Source: Cyprinodon diabolis
Taxonomy: Eukaryota > Chordata > Actinopteri > Cyprinodontiformes > Cyprinodontidae
Direction of reading: 5' to 3'
DNA length: 64,000 nt
Assembly: GCA_030533445.1 (NCBI GenBank)
Contig: CM060080.1
Location: 4,096,052 to 4,160,051, forward strand
A program made the translations under genes and the position numbers. Position 1 is the stretch's first letter. Every line of letters begins with the position of its first letter. Positions 9,371 through 21,985 of the stretch are shown here, one piece after another. The notes beneath the pieces are model-generated. The model searched no databases, was not told where the DNA came from, and saw only the letters and a program-made list of their open reading frames with translations.

Positions 9371-11696
9371 ACCTTGTTTTTAAATATATTCTTGCTTTAA
9401 ATTAAACCATCTCAATGACGGTTTGACAGTAAAATGTTCTGCACAAAATACATAAAAACATTTTTTTTTTTTTTTTTTTTTGGAGAGACAGTAAGTGAGA
9501 AAACCAGTGTTATCTTGGTGCAGTGTAGAAGCCTGCCAGGACCTTCCACAGGCTGTGAATTTTTAATCCTCAGATTAGACCGGAGATTCACACTCTTCCC
9601 TATACTGTGACAGACGTAAAGGGCACCTGACCCCGACGCTGCCTGGCTGAGGCGGTCAGACAGCCATCTGAGGACTGGCTGTTAAATGGCAGCCTTCAAC
9701 CTAGCCAATGCTAATAGATGATCTTAGAATCATCCCCAAACCATTTGCCAATGTGTAAAATCACCTCCCTCAGCAGAAATCATATAGTCTTCTGCTTTAT
9801 TCTACCTTAAAATATAAACGTGACCAGAAGGAGCAGTTTAAATGGTGTACAGTTGTTTTTCCAATAATTAAAATAAAATTAAGTTATGATTACCACGATT
9901 CCCTTAAAAAACAATTATCTAAAAAGCTCAGATTAAATAATACTTATACTTCAGCGATAATATCAAGATGCTACTTTATTCTATCTCTTATACTATATCC
10001 GTTGGTTCTGCTGTTCTTTTTACATCTCTCTTTGCAGGTGATGAAGCAGACAGAAGACGTTTTATCATTGTCCCCCTTTTATCACCTCTTTCTTTCATCT
10101 TTTTTCCTTTTTCCTGTTTTTTCTTTCCTGTTCTGCTTTCCCATTGCAGTGTCCATATAATCTGTAATACTCCCTGCATCAATTACAATAAAGCTATTTA
10201 CATGCATAAATCAAGCAGAACACTATGGCGATAGCCGTACTGCTCCACTTGTAAAAGCATAATCTGTTGGGCCCTGTTTGGCATCAAGACAATTATTCTT
10301 ATTGCCACATTGCCAGACAGGAAACTGATTAAAAAAACAGAAAAAAAAAAAAAAAACAATTATAATTGTTTACTTTGAATGAATAGATTTTGTTAGTTTG
10401 TTTAAAAAAATGTAAGGAAGTATTCCCTTTAATAAACTATATCAACATTCATAAACTAATCAGTCTCATTATTAATTACCATAGGTAATTGTATTATACT
10501 GTAAATAATCTACATTTGTCAATATCTATACAGTTTTTTGTTTTCTTTTTGGGAGGGGGGGGGGGGGGGTCAGTTTAGTTTAATGTATTTCTATAACGGC
10601 AATTTCCAACAAATATCATCTCAAGGAATTTCTCAGAGTCAGTTTAGTCCAGCCATGCTGACCGATTGGTTGATAAGTTTACAGTCAGAGGAACCCAGGA
10701 GATTGCTTTGCGTTACTGAGCAACAGCGGGGAGCCCTGTTGACTCTGCAGCAATACTTCATACCGAGCATTCATGCTTTTGTCCCGTTTTGGGGGTTGTT
10801 TGATTTCCTTTTCTAAGTTAGTTCTTTCTGATGTTTACCTTAAGCATTTTGTTGTCTTTTTAAGTCTTTTTTGAACTCTGGCCCAAACTTGAAAAGGCCT
10901 AGCCACAATGCTGAGACAACTCAACTCAGTTTGGTTTCTTTGTCTTTCCCCTTAATTCAGACAGATCTCACAAACAGTTTTACATTTCCAACCATCTTTT
11001 AAAACTTAACTGTAAATGAAATCAACAAACAATAAATTGCATATTGCAAGCACTGCATACCATGATGTCCATAATCTCAGATATTTAAGACATACTGTGA
11101 AACAAACTAAATTTCCCTTGGTTTTACTGCACAAAATATGAACCATGTGAAATATTTTTTTACTTTCCATTTGAATAAACAAATGCTCTCATCGTCTCCT
11201 ACCAGTGGCGTCTTTTGTTGTAGCTTGGAGTCGGAGTTCTTTGCTTTTTGTGCCTTCCTTGGGTTAGGGTGAAGCCCAGGTGAGCAGGGTTATTTCTAAA
11301 TTAGGTGTTTGGCTTGAGGAGGGAAATGGCCAAGGAGCGCTTGATTTTATGTTCAAAGCACCCCAGACGGGTGGAAATTATAAACTGTCAACTTGTCCTT
11401 ACCTGGTTTAATTTGACACACACTAGTTTGTCTATGCTGGATCCTCTTATACCCAGTGTTACACTCGGTGATGGCCTGACCAATCATCTTTTAAGTTCCT
11501 TTTTTGTCATCAAGTCACAAATATCCTTATCACGCTACTCCGCCCTGATTATCTCTACTTTGGTCCACAAACTCACAACACAACTCTTGCAGTTTTGACA
11601 TCATTTCACAGAAGCTCCTGCTAAGGAAGGAAACCCAGACATCTCTCTATTTTGCAAAACTCTTCAGCTCCTTGTGGAGCTTTGTTTAGTTGTGAC
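9371..11696. other. Unassigned with homopolymer tracts
   Basis: A 21-base T run (9461-9481), an A run (10340-10357) and a G tract (10551-10569) are the only distinct structures. Reading frames in this stretch have no recognisable domains and I regard them as chance. Confidence 0.35.
10551..10569. repeat. Poly-G tract
   Basis: GGGA followed by 15 G. Similar homopolymers are at 17768-17796 (C) and 29067-29081 (G). Confidence 0.9.
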
Positions 11697-12251
11697 CAGA
11701 GATGGCAAAAGTACTCACTTTCCGTACTTGAGTAAAAGTACAGAGACTTGTAAATTTACTTAAAGTATAAAAGTAAAAGTAGAAACCACTTTTTTCATGC
11801 CGTTGCCTACATTTTAAATGGATGTCTGCCAATAGGACTAGATCTCCGTTTTGTTCATTTTCAATCATCTCGTCGTCCATACTACTATGCTAACGCCACC
11901 GCCACCAAGCTGCCATGATTTGCCGTGAATGAATACCGCCGAATCTGTCGATTCATCTTGTAGTGGTGCGTCAAATTCAACGTAGATTCCCATCCAATTA
12001 GATTGAATTTGGTATTGATGACGTGAAAAATAATAACGGTAACTCCATTGAAATGATTCAAAACTAAAGTAACGAGCCAAATTTTTAAAATGTAAGGAGT
12101 AGAAAGTACAGATATTTGTGTAAAAATGTAAGGAGTAGAAGTAAAAAGTCGCCATAAAAATAAGTAGTAAAGTAAAGTAAAGTAAAAATATCAGAAAAAT
12201 CTACCTGAGTACAGTAACGAAGTATTTGTACTTCGTTACTTCCCATCTCTG
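11697..12251. mobile_element. hAT-type MITE with perfect 8-bp target duplication
   Basis: Starts CAGAGATGGCAAAAG and ends CTTCCCATCTCTG, giving an inverted CAGAGATGG terminus, and is flanked by GTTGTGAC at 11689-11696 and 12252-12259. Eight-base duplications and CAG...CTG-like ends fit hAT transposons. The subterminal parts are rich in AGTAAAAGTA and GTACTTCGTTAC words. There is no transposase, so it must have been moved by an enzyme supplied from elsewhere. Confidence 0.88.
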
Positions 12252-12539
12252 GTTGTGACACCTGGAGGAAGGCTTCAGCTGAGCTTCTGCGGTCAATGAC
12301 TTCCATACATACATTATAAAGGTGGGCCTGATTTTCAGTGTTTAGTCCTGTTTCTCTCCCAGACATAGCTATGGGCTCCGCTTTTACTGGCTATGCTCTC
12401 TCTCCTCCCTCTGACAGGGAAACTGGCTGAGAGCTTATCTGCTTAACTGATACTTTCCCAGACAGAGCTGTGGAGCTAGTCTACTGTTACCTTTTCTAAC
12501 ATATAGAGAATTTATATATCAGTGCTTCTGTTTTTTCAT

Positions 12540-12710
12540 GCATATGTGCTTCTTTCTCCTTGAACCCCAGTCGGCCTCAGCAGAAGGTTGTTCACAGTGA
12601 GCCTGGATCTGCTGGAGGTGTCTTTCTATTAAAAAGGAGTTTTTGCTCTTCATTGCAGCCGCATAGATGCTCTGTGTGAGGGATTGCTTAAGAGTCAATG
12701 GCACAATATG
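12540..12710 (-). repeat. Teleost dispersed repeat, reverse copy
   Basis: On the minus strand it reads CAATCCCTCACACAG, AAAAACTCCTTTTTAA, ACACCTCCAGCAGATCC and GAGGCCGACTGGGGTTC, the same order as 23325-23460. Both ends are missing compared with the plus copy. Confidence 0.6.
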
Positions 12711-12720
12711 AGCGGATGTC

Positions 12721-13105
12721 TATTTTCACTACATGCTCATCCAGGAGGACCAAATACTGCAAATTCAATGACTTGACTAGTTTCCTTATATAGAAAACGC
12801 ATTGTAAAATTGCCCTCTATAAGTAAAATTGATTCAATTTCAGGTGAACCTAAGGCGTTCTCAGGCCTGCAGGGCATGCACTCGCTTTACTAATCAAGAA
12901 GTGGAACAAGCTAAAATCCAACATAAAATTATATAAATAAAGACTGCTTTAATTTTATTTTACCTCGTTTTGTGATACATAATAACAAAACAGCTATTCT
13001 AAGATTATAATATCTTCTTTGTGACATAGGAAAAATTAAGCCTTAATCCATCCGATTAAGGCTACAAAACACCACTAGAGAGGATCGATTGCCGGACAAA
13101 TCATT
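12721..13105. other. Unassigned
   Basis: AT-rich. No gene or repeat recognised. Confidence 0.35.
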
Positions 13106-13401
13106 TACACTGGAAAAAATCCAGATCTAGATAAATCATTTTTTCTTAAAATAAGTGCATTTGTTCTTGGATTGAGGAGGTAAAAGAGACATTTTGCCCA
13201 CGGAACAAGACAATTTACACTTAAAATAAGAAAACACAACTGCATTGTCTTATTTTAAGTGCATATTATCTAATTATCTTATTTTAAGAGTAAAAATACT
13301 CATTCCATTGGCAAACTATCTCATTTACCTACTCAAATTAAGGGTAAATACACTTAATTTAAGAAATTTTTTACTTGTTTCTAGATAATTTTTCCAGTGT
13401 A
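13106..13401. mobile_element. Mariner-like MITE with 13-bp inverted ends
   Basis: The ends are TACACTGGAAAAA and its exact reverse complement, each including the TA dinucleotide expected as a mariner/Tc1 target duplication. The interior has repeated TTATTTTAAG and CTTAAAATAAG words that make the whole element nearly self-complementary. No reading frame of note. Confidence 0.65.
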
Positions 13402-16400
13402 CACAGACGTCTTCATCCATGAACTCTTTTTTCTGTAGGAGCCATTCTAGTCAATGTGCATCAACCATATGAGCCATATAAGTGGATTTTGTACATTTCA
13501 AAATAAAAGGCGATGCATGGATGGACCCTACACGCATCCTGTGTGGATTTCTGGCACAGCTTGTGAGGAATGAAGGGATGGACGTGGAACATAGTCGATG
13601 TAAAGCCACCTTTACTATGGAGGTTCACACAGTTTAGCCTCTTGGCTTTGTCAAAGGGGGGAACTCGCTCCAATAAGCTGTTCTTTCTATCAGGGGGAAT
13701 CGCTCTGACACCAAGTTTCTTTTTTTGGTAGCAAGTTTGATATGAAAAAGCTAATACCTCCCATATTAAACTCATCACTGCTATACAGGCTATACCATCT
13801 ATAAAAATATACATATTTGGTTTTATAGACAACCCAAAGTCGTACCAATATGTAAAAATGTTTGTCCTGGTTCTGTTAATAATTACCTTTTACCTGATAC
13901 GTATGTAGGTCAATAGAAATTAAAGATTGAGGTGAATTTACTGACAAAATTGAAGCGTTTGTGCATGAATGATTAGCGTGTTGATGTACTTGTCTGCAAA
14001 AAGCTCTCTGTCTTTGTTCTCCAGGAGACAGAGAGCATCCGCTGCTCTAACAATACATAAATATGCATTAATCTGTTCTGGTTGGGCGAATTTGAAGAAC
14101 TGTCAAGCATCAAATGTAAAGGTCATGCTTTGCTTGCTGAAAGGGGAAAGAAATCCTGGAGACCCCAGTTAGGGCACTATTTGAATAAACTATGCAAGGA
14201 TTTACAAGCAGTAACCTTCAGGGGGAAAGCACGCCCCCGTCCCCCACTGGGGACAAGCTTCCATTATGGATGGCTTCCATCACTAACTTTACCATGGCTC
14301 AAATGGTGCGATGAAGGTAAACAGAGAAGTGATGAGGGGGCTCTGATTAGGATAAACTTTTGTGTGTTCAGATTAATTTCTTTGTTCAGTCTGGGATTGA
14401 ATGATTGTGATGATTTTTTATTAGCTTTTAGAGGAATGAAACACAGTTAATCTCCTCTCCAATGTTGAGTAAAGCTCCAGCGACCTCACCCCCACCCATC
14501 TCTGGACCATGACAGCCAGGCAGAATGTGGCAGGTGGAGGTCTTTCAGGCAGAGCGAGGGGTGACCTTGCCACTTCTTTCCCGTTGAATCGGCTTGGTTC
14601 ACAACAGAGTGCCAGGTTTGCTCCACAGACAGCCTTGGTTGAGCAGAGGGCTGGTCCCTCTCCTCGGTCTCAGCGCAGCCCCGTGGCAACAGATGCCACA
14701 TGGCCGCCCTAGAGCCTTCAGCCAACTAGTAAACGTTGGCGAGTGCCAGCCGGGTCACCGGAGCCCATGTCTGTGTCATGCACAGAGAGGGCCTTCTCAG
14801 CAGGCGGCCCGGCAGCGTGCCGTCCTGTCCTGTCCCTTTTTTCATGGAGGAAGTGTGTAACAGCTCGTTTGCACGTGCTTTGTGTAGATTTAACCAAGCG
14901 ACTGCCAAAAGTAATTAAATGCAATAGAGTTCATTGCTTTTTAGATTTCTGCTCTGCACAAAGCTATTAAACACGACCTAAATGTGCAGTGTGGTAAAAA
15001 CTATTAGCCTATCACAGAGATCTTCCATTTTTTTTTTATTTCTAAATGTTTTAGATTGTAATTAACTGAAAATACTAAAGAAGAAGAAGACAGGTCTAAC
15101 CTGTTCATGTGTTGATGTTCTGAAGTTTTATAAAAAGTGCTGTCTGTTAAAGGGTTTCATAGCTAGTTGAACATGTCGGCCTAATTATGCTGTAATTTTC
15201 CTATTAACTAAACAATGCTGTTTTACAAATGTAAAAAAATAAAAAACTCATAAACAGAGGGAGAGTTTTATCTCCTTTGTATAATTTTCATCAACAAAAG
15301 GTGCCATTTTTCCACCTGTGCATTGCATGCTGGGTAGATGATGCAGTTAGGTCTTACTAGACTTAAACCTTTGCCGAGTTTGAATTCAGCGTCTGCCTCC
15401 TCCAAAGGCCAGATTCGTCAGCCGATGCCTTTTGGATTGCAAGACTTCTTGTTATGAGGCAGACAAATGCGTCCTTCTTTTTGCTCGTTTTGAAGGACAG
15501 CTCCGGTATATCCTACGTAGCCTTGGATATCCCAGGATTCATTGTGAGTCCAAGACAGCCGGCTGCTCTGTGCTCAGAGGAAAAAGGGAAATGATTCCAA
15601 ACAGTAGTGAATATTGTGCAGTTTAATATGATACATGTGAATATTTCCTTCTGTATTTATAGAAAATAGACGTTTTTAATGGTTATTGAGTTAGTTATGT
15701 GGCAGGTAATGCTAAGTTTATTGAAAGGTTTCATCCGTCCATATGCAAATTAGTTTAACTAACATTTAAGCTCAGGTTCTAATATAGCTGCAATGTAGGG
15801 ACTATAAATCTGATATCTGAGACGGCGGTGCTGCTGCCGAAGCGCAGAAATATTATCAGCACAAAGGACAGCAGTGAAAATTTCGGTATCCATTCTTTGC
15901 CTGCTTTGTGTGTTAACTGTAATGGTTGCTAGGCAACAGAGCATACAGGTGGTGAAAGCCAAAGGCTGGACCTGCTTGAATCCATAGCAAAACTCTTCCG
16001 GCCTCCTTATTTTAAAGGACCCAGTCCAGCTAGACCGGGTGCTTCGAAATCGAACACACCCCTAGAGAATAACACAAGAAGCTTAACATTAGCAGAGTTG
16101 TTTATAGTTATGCATTTGACTGGTGTACATTTAGATAATTTAGGCACTGCATTGCTGCCTCCATATCTGTTGAAAGAAAACGTGTGATTAGCTGGTGATC
16201 TACTGTTTACTGTGAACCTCTAAGAGCCTCAGGTAGAAGCTGGAGCTCTTTGTAGCATCATTCTCCATCTGGGTTCGCATCTCCAAGCAGCAGCAGCACA
16301 TCTTCTTCAGCTAACTCTCATCTCTTCCTCGTTAGGTCCTCCACCTCATCTTCATTATTTCTTATCATTTCTACATTTTTATTAATTTCAATGCACTCTG

Positions 16401-16912
16401 GTTATAACTGAAAATGTTTAACGATACTAATTGCTGTTTCGGCTGGAAGGAGGTACAGTAGTGCCACATGATCTAGCATATGCCATTTTCCCAGAATGCA
16501 TTGCAGCATAAACAACACTGTGACGACCATGTGATAATATTCTATTTAAATGTATAAAGCAAAGTCTGTTGTTATAACTAATCAGATTCCTTTAATGTTT
16601 ACATTCCCTATTAGTGCAGCAAGAGGCATCTAAAAAGTGTTTTAAGCGTGATTAATACATAACGTCAAAAGTCTGAGAACTTTGAAGAACTGAGCTGCAC
16701 AATGAGGGAGGAAGTGGAAATTATTTGCTGTGGCTGCAGCTCTGCCCAGCATTGACCTGAAACAACCAATGTCAAAATATGTTTTAGCTTTCCTGCAACC
16801 AAAAAATACAACCAAAATAAAACAGCAAGCCTTTAGGTTGAAGCTCATGCTTTTACTGCTTTTAATCTAAAATGTTCTTACCCCTGGAAATGATCTAGGC
16901 CTAACACACAAG
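13402..16912. other. Long unassigned stretch
   Basis: No exon, transposase or RNA gene recognised over 3.5 kb. The part 14460-14920 is clearly GC-richer, with several overlapping short frames on both strands but no domain. It could be conserved non-coding DNA. A short GAAGAAGAAGA run is at 15080. Confidence 0.35.
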
Positions 16913-17261
16913 ACTAAAAGCCTGGTTTATGCTCAGAAACCAGGTCGTCTGTGTGTGTATTGCATTAAGCATAGATATACACCCCCACCCCCCTTCCATA
17001 GACACTCTGGTGCTCCCTAAAATTTTAGGGAGTACTGCAGATAGTGTCGGAGGAGAGAAAGGAGGACTCTGATTGGTCAATTCTACATCTGCTCTACACT
17101 ATGTGTATTTTCTGTTTGTTACCTAATGGCAGAAACTCTGGCTGTTGTGGACGGCACTGCAATGTATTCTTCAAAATTGGGCATTAATCAAAAAATATCT
17201 GCGTCATAACTGTGATATGCTAAGTGCGACACACTGCTGCGAGAGTATACACAGCCTTTAA
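16913..17261. mobile_element. Possible MITE with imperfect inverted ends
   Basis: Left end CTAAAAGCCTGGTTTATGC and right end GAGTATACACAGCCTTTAA are imperfect inverse matches. The 'AAAGGCTGGTTTATACTC' type terminus is familiar from fish MITEs. No target duplication was established. Confidence 0.4.
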
Positions 17262-17890
17262 CGGTGGGTTGGCAATGATTGTGAATCCACATTTCTGTCC
17301 CTTGTTTAACTTACTGACGGCAAGCCAATTATTTTCTACAAGCCATAATAAATCTAGGGCCAAAATGATAACCCTTTAATAAAAAAAAAAACAAAAAAAC
17401 ACAAGCATCTGAGGAGAACGATGGGCCAGTCATTGATTTCCATTTGGCTCAGAATGTGCTGCTCAAAAACATCAGTGCTCCAACTACTAATTGCTCTGGT
17501 GCGAGCAGACAGAACTGACAAAGACTCCAGGGTAAGTATTAAATCTTTCAAAAACTGAGTTTGTACAGGTGCAGTAAACCTGCAAAGAAAAGTTTTTTTG
17601 AAATCCCTTTCTTACCGACCAAAAAAAAACTGCTTGAATTCATGAACAATTGGCTTGTAGTGTCAGTGGGAACGGCTGACTGACCCGCGTCGACTTGGGT
17701 CTAATGCCTTTGCAAGTGACCCTGGTTAAAATTGCCTCGGCTCTGATGTTTGAAAAAGGGCAGGGGACCCCCCCCGACCCCCCCCCCCCCCCCCCCATCA
17801 AATTGTCCTTTCATATCCCAGATGATAAGACAACCAAACAAAAAGGCAACCTGACTACGCCCTGGCATCACTTCCATGTTGCCTGTCGCA
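17262..17890. other. Unassigned, with poly-C tract
   Basis: A C tract interrupted by GA at 17768-17796. No gene. Confidence 0.4.
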
Positions 17891-17934
17891 CTGGTGACAT
17901 CATCAACGCTAACCCAGCATGATGACGTCACCAG
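17891..17934. other. 14-bp hairpin carrying CRE-like motifs
   Basis: CTGGTGACATCATC and GATGACGTCACCAG pair at 13 of 14 positions across a 16-base loop. The right arm contains TGACGTCA, the cAMP-response element, and the left arm a one-base variant. Whether it binds anything is unknown. Confidence 0.5.
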
Positions 17935-19778
17935 ACAACCAGCGGTGGGGGGGCAGAGGCAATGCAGCTTTTCTTGCAAATAAGCAGAGAGCCAAAGGCT
18001 GATTGTCAGCAGGTCGACCTGTTTTTTACGCTTTAATAAATAAACCTGCTATTTCTCACTCTGTTCCTTCCCTGGCAACCACTGGCTGATTAGTAGCATT
18101 AGGACCTGTTTTCTCTTTGTTCTTCAGATTTAAGGTCTAAATTAATGTCAAAGAAGCAACAGTTTCTTACATGATGATTTACAGTAGATGCTGTGCCCCC
18201 GTTGTCATAAATAATCCACCCTCTTTTCCAAAGCAAACATTAGCCAGTACAGCAGTGGTGTAGTTGTTTTTAAGCTGTCTCTGCTGTCCAGCCTCCTTCT
18301 CCTCCAGGCCCATTGCAGTCCTTGCATCCTCACTCCATCAGCTTGGTCAACCGGACAGCATCGCTAGCAGCCTTTCATGCAGTTTCTCACAACGCTGTAA
18401 CTTTTTCTTTTCTTCCAAAAATCCTGATTTAAAATCTCGTCTCTGAAACAAACCGCTTCCTCAATAAAACAACACACATTTATATGGAAGAAAGGTTTTC
18501 ATTGTGGTATTTAATTATCTTTGCCTTTCCTCTCTAATAAAATGATGCAGAAGGTTGGAAGTGGATCCCATATTTAAATTAGAGGGGACAAAATGACTAT
18601 ATGGACTTGGTACAGTAATAACATGATGAATTATGGCACATGTTCTTGAGGGAACATTGCTTGAGGAAATGTTTTAAAACGCCCATGGGAACCGGCCCTC
18701 ATCAATCACACATGGTGTGGTTGGGGCTGTTGTGATGCCCAGAGGACTTCAGGCTGCAGAGCAGCCAGTAATCTAAATGGTGACACTGAGCTCCAGGGCC
18801 CCTATGGGGCTGCCCGCTCTATCGCCTGCAAAGAAAACAGATCAGGGTAGAAGGATCAAGGTTTGTTTTCTCCCTTTTCTAGGTCATTATTTATTATGTG
18901 AAATATCAACGTCCTTGGCTGCAGCATGGGATCTTCCTCCCCTCTGCAATTGACAGATCTCATTATAAGATAAACGTGACAAAGATAGCTCAGAATGCTT
19001 CAGAGAAATGTAACACCATTAGCAGGTCATTGTCATCGTTCTAATGTGTCCTTTTAAGCTGCTTAGTGAACTGGTGCTGAAGTGTGATACAGGGATTAAC
19101 CTATCAGAGAGTTGCTGCGGAGGAGTTGAGCTGCCATTGATGGAAATTTTTGGATGTGTGTTGATATCTTTCCAGGCGCTGTGCGGAGTCATGGTGGAGC
19201 CTGATTTTGTAAACATACCGATGTTGCTGGTGTATGGGGGAGGAATGCCTTCGGGGTAGAGGCACACAGGACTGGAAATGGTGTGGCTGAATCGCTTCAT
19301 GTTGCACATCAAATATGTGCACACAGATTTTTTTCTATTGTACCAAAAAATTATATAACTATATTTAAGAGTAGGTCATTATTAAGATACCTATTGCTAA
19401 TACCTATGATTCATCTCGTACTCCGGGAGTTATAAATGCTGAATTAGGGGCACTGACAATAGATTTACATTACATTTATTGAATTATTTTAGAAAAGTCT
19501 TGACTAGACTGTATTCATCTTTCTCTTTTTCTGGTTTTTGTTTAATGTTGAATTTTACTTGTCAATCATTGAGGTAATAGTAATTACAATTACACACAGT
19601 GCCTTTGAGATGCATTGAAAAGCATTCCCTGTTATTGACTGTAATTTGACTTTTTCTCTCTTTGCCATGTTTCAACCCCTCACTGCATTTTAATGGCTTA
19701 TCGGGTTAAAAATGGTATGTAGAGTAAATAATTTTTTTCTCTTTTACCTTTAGGCAAAATGCTACTACATTGAGTTTA
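17935..19778. other. Unassigned
   Basis: No family-like reading frame, inverted repeat or RNA gene recognised. Confidence 0.35.
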
Positions 19779-20540
19779 GTGAACCGTTCGGTTCGACTGT
19801 CTCGCTTCGGTTCGCGTGTGTTTCGTTCGGTTCATGCGCTGCTCCTTTTTCTCATGTGCGAAGCGTGTACACTCCAGAGCAGAAGGTGGCGGTACTGCGA
19901 CCAAAGCCAACCACCAGTAGTAAACAAGAAGAAGAAGAAGTGAAGCAGCGTAGCCGGGTGTAGCAGAAAAAAATCAGTTGTTGGGGAGAATTGTGTGGGT
20001 ATGGCGAGTGGGAAAGAACAGGAGTTGGAAGACGCGCCAGCAGCACTTTATAGGTCTGCTGTATGGGACCACTTTGCATTTAGAGTGACCTACGATGACG
20101 GCGGAAAGAAAGTTGTGGATAAAAGTGCAACATTGTGCAAGCATTGTGGAACACGTTTTGTTTATGCTAACATCAACACGACCGACATGTCAGGCTAACC
20201 CCGAAATCCCACATACTCCGTCAGCGCTCCGCCCCGCTGCGCTCCAGACCGCTCTGAGTTCCTTGGAGATCGTAGAGAGCGTGCGCCAGATGATTAAATT
20301 CAAAGCAGCAAAACATGCGGAAATAATCCATGGTTTCCGCGAATCATTAAAAATAACTACAATTCATTATTTTATTTATTTTTTCCATTGATTTCATTAA
20401 AAAAAAAATTTCGTTAATTTTTATAATTTTTATTAATTTTTTGGTGTAACAATAAACATATACCGAACCGAACCGAAAACCATGACCACGAAACCGTGAA
20501 CCGAACCTAAAGGTGGATTTTGTGAACCGTTCCACCCCTA
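19779..20540 (+). mobile_element. hAT transposon fragment with GGTTCG-rich ends
   Basis: The right end reads GTGAACCGTTCCACCCCTA, typical of a fish hAT family. The left begins GTGAACCGTTCGGTTCG, so the two ends share the GTGAACCGTTC word. Both ends carry repeated CGGTTCG/CGAACCG words. The outermost left bases are missing and no 8-bp duplication is visible. Inside is the start of a transposase frame (20001-20198), followed by unrelated-looking DNA, which indicates a large internal deletion. Confidence 0.7.
20001..20198 (+). pseudogene. hAT transposase N-terminus, half BED zinc finger
   Basis: ATG opens a 65-codon frame with VWDHFAFRVTYDDGGKK and SATLCKHCGTRFVYANINTT. The aromatic VWDHF start and the CxxC pair are the first half of a BED zinc finger, the DNA-binding part of hAT transposases and of ZBED proteins. 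The frame then stops after DMSG, exactly where the histidine half should follow, so the finger is incomplete. The DDE catalytic core is absent. I chose the ATG at 20001; an upstream GTG adds two codons and has no support. Confidence 0.75.
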
Positions 20541-21079
20541 ATAAACAGATTTTGAATATGAATAATTGAATTTCACTAAAGATCTAACTGTTTAGTTTTA
20601 GGCCTAAGAGGTCAAACAGCAGCAGGCAGGTCAAGGTGATAAGCAGGGTCAGGGTCTAAGATGACATCTCAAGTTTTGAACATTTCCCTGAGCTCTATTC
20701 ATCACATGATGGAGATACCAACTGCAGTCCTACCGAAAAACGGACATCCGCCTAAACAGACAGGTCAGGGAAGGAGAACATTTAGAGCAGAATCATCCAA
20801 GAGTCCCATGGAAGATCTAGGGGAGCTGCACAGACTCAGCGCTCAGGTGGGAGAATCTGAAGCCACCAAATGTCCCCTGTTCAGTCAGTTATACGCAATG
20901 TGCAAAAAACATACATATATTATTAAAGTATACCGAATCTTTAAATGCATCATATTCACTCTGACATGTTGAGGGATCATCAAGATGTGGGAATACTTTG
21001 CTTAAGTAGAAAAAGGGATGCTACTTTTTTTTGATGAGGCGATGAGTGGAGCTACATGTTGAACATTGCTGGAAAAATT
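20541..21079. other. Unassigned with a possible LTR scrap
   Basis: CAGCAGGCAGGTCAAGGTG at about 20620 recalls the reversed gypsy LTRs at 42.8 and 57.4 kb. Otherwise nothing is recognised. Confidence 0.3.
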
Positions 21080-21605
21080 ACGGAGCCCCTCTGATGACTT
21101 GGTCAAAAAAAATGTTTAATTGTGGCCACGAAGTAGTATTTCGCGGCCACGCAATAAGTATAACTTGCGCACGAAATACTACTTCGTGGCCACGCAATAA
21201 GTTTAACGTGCGCACGAAATACTTATTAATAATATCAATAAATCCGCCCCTGTTTTCAGGCTTATGTTAACTGTAATGACTTATCTTGGACAGGCTGCTA
21301 TGTAAACGGGCCTTTAGTCCTTCGTTTAGCTATGCTGCGGTTGTTTACACTACGCCTTTTCTACCTAAAATGGCGTCTTAGCAACAAATGTCACGTGACT
21401 GGCAGAGACCGACTGGGTAAGCAAATCGAGCGCGCCTTAGACCTTAGAAGGCGCGCTCGATTTGCTTACCCAGTTGTCCAGGAATGATATTAATATTATT
21501 AATAAGTATTTTGTGCGCACGTTAAACTTATTGCGTGGCCACGAAATACTACTTCGTGGCCACAATTAAAAATTTTTTTTGACCATGTCATCAGAGGGGC
21601 TCCGT
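21080..21605. mobile_element. Foldback element with ~165-bp inverted arms
   Basis: Ends are ACGGAGCCCCTCTGATGAC and its inverse GTCATCAGAGGGGCTCCGT. The arms continue inward through TGTGGCCACGAAGTAGTATT and TTTAACGTGCGCACGAAATA to about 21240 and from about 21485. The left arm carries an extra unit: the GTGGCCACG word occurs there three times in variant form. TA lies outside each terminal CGG, so TA may be the target, but the boundary is ambiguous by one or two bases. The central unique part includes a CACGTG box and a perfect hairpin. No coding capacity. Confidence 0.8.
21413..21473. other. Perfect 26-bp hairpin in the foldback element
   Basis: The arm CTGGGTAAGCAAATCGAGCG plus CGCCTT (21413-21438) is perfectly inverse-repeated at 21448-21473 around a 9-base loop AGACCTTAG. 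It is not part of the outer arms. Confidence 0.95.
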
Positions 21606-21904
21606 AAAAAATAAAATCAGTGTTAGAAGCTGTAACTCGAAAAATCCTTATTTTTGTGTCAGAATACCAGCTCCTTCAGCTACACAGGAATCACAGATTC
21701 ACAGGATTGACATTGCATGCCATCAGGTTAAATGAAATCGAATCATAAAACTAAATGTAAAAAAATTTTTTACATTTTTGACACATCTATTTTCAAAGAA
21801 AAATTAATTCAATTTAAGCTGAATTCATTTTCAAACTAATGCATTTAATTTATCAATTACATTAAAACAGATTCAGTCAGAGCAATTCAAATTCAGTTTT
21901 TGAT

Positions 21905-21985
21905 ATAAAGCTGCAACTAATGATTATTTTTCAAATCAACAAATCTGTTGATTAATTTTACATCAATAATCAGATTGCAAGAGGT
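21905..21985 (+). repeat. Fragment of the GCTGCAACTAATGATTA repeat
   Basis: AGCTGCAACTAATGATTATT followed by CAACAAATCTGTTGATTAA. Same family as 2930-3016. Short and diverged. Confidence 0.4.

Noticed and set aside
13461..13832. 123-residue frame on the minus strand
   Set aside because: No recognisable motif, low-complexity patches and no splice context.
14509..14970. Cluster of overlapping frames on both strands in GC-rich DNA
   Set aside because: GC-rich sequence has fewer stops. None of the frames resembles a protein family and they contradict one another.
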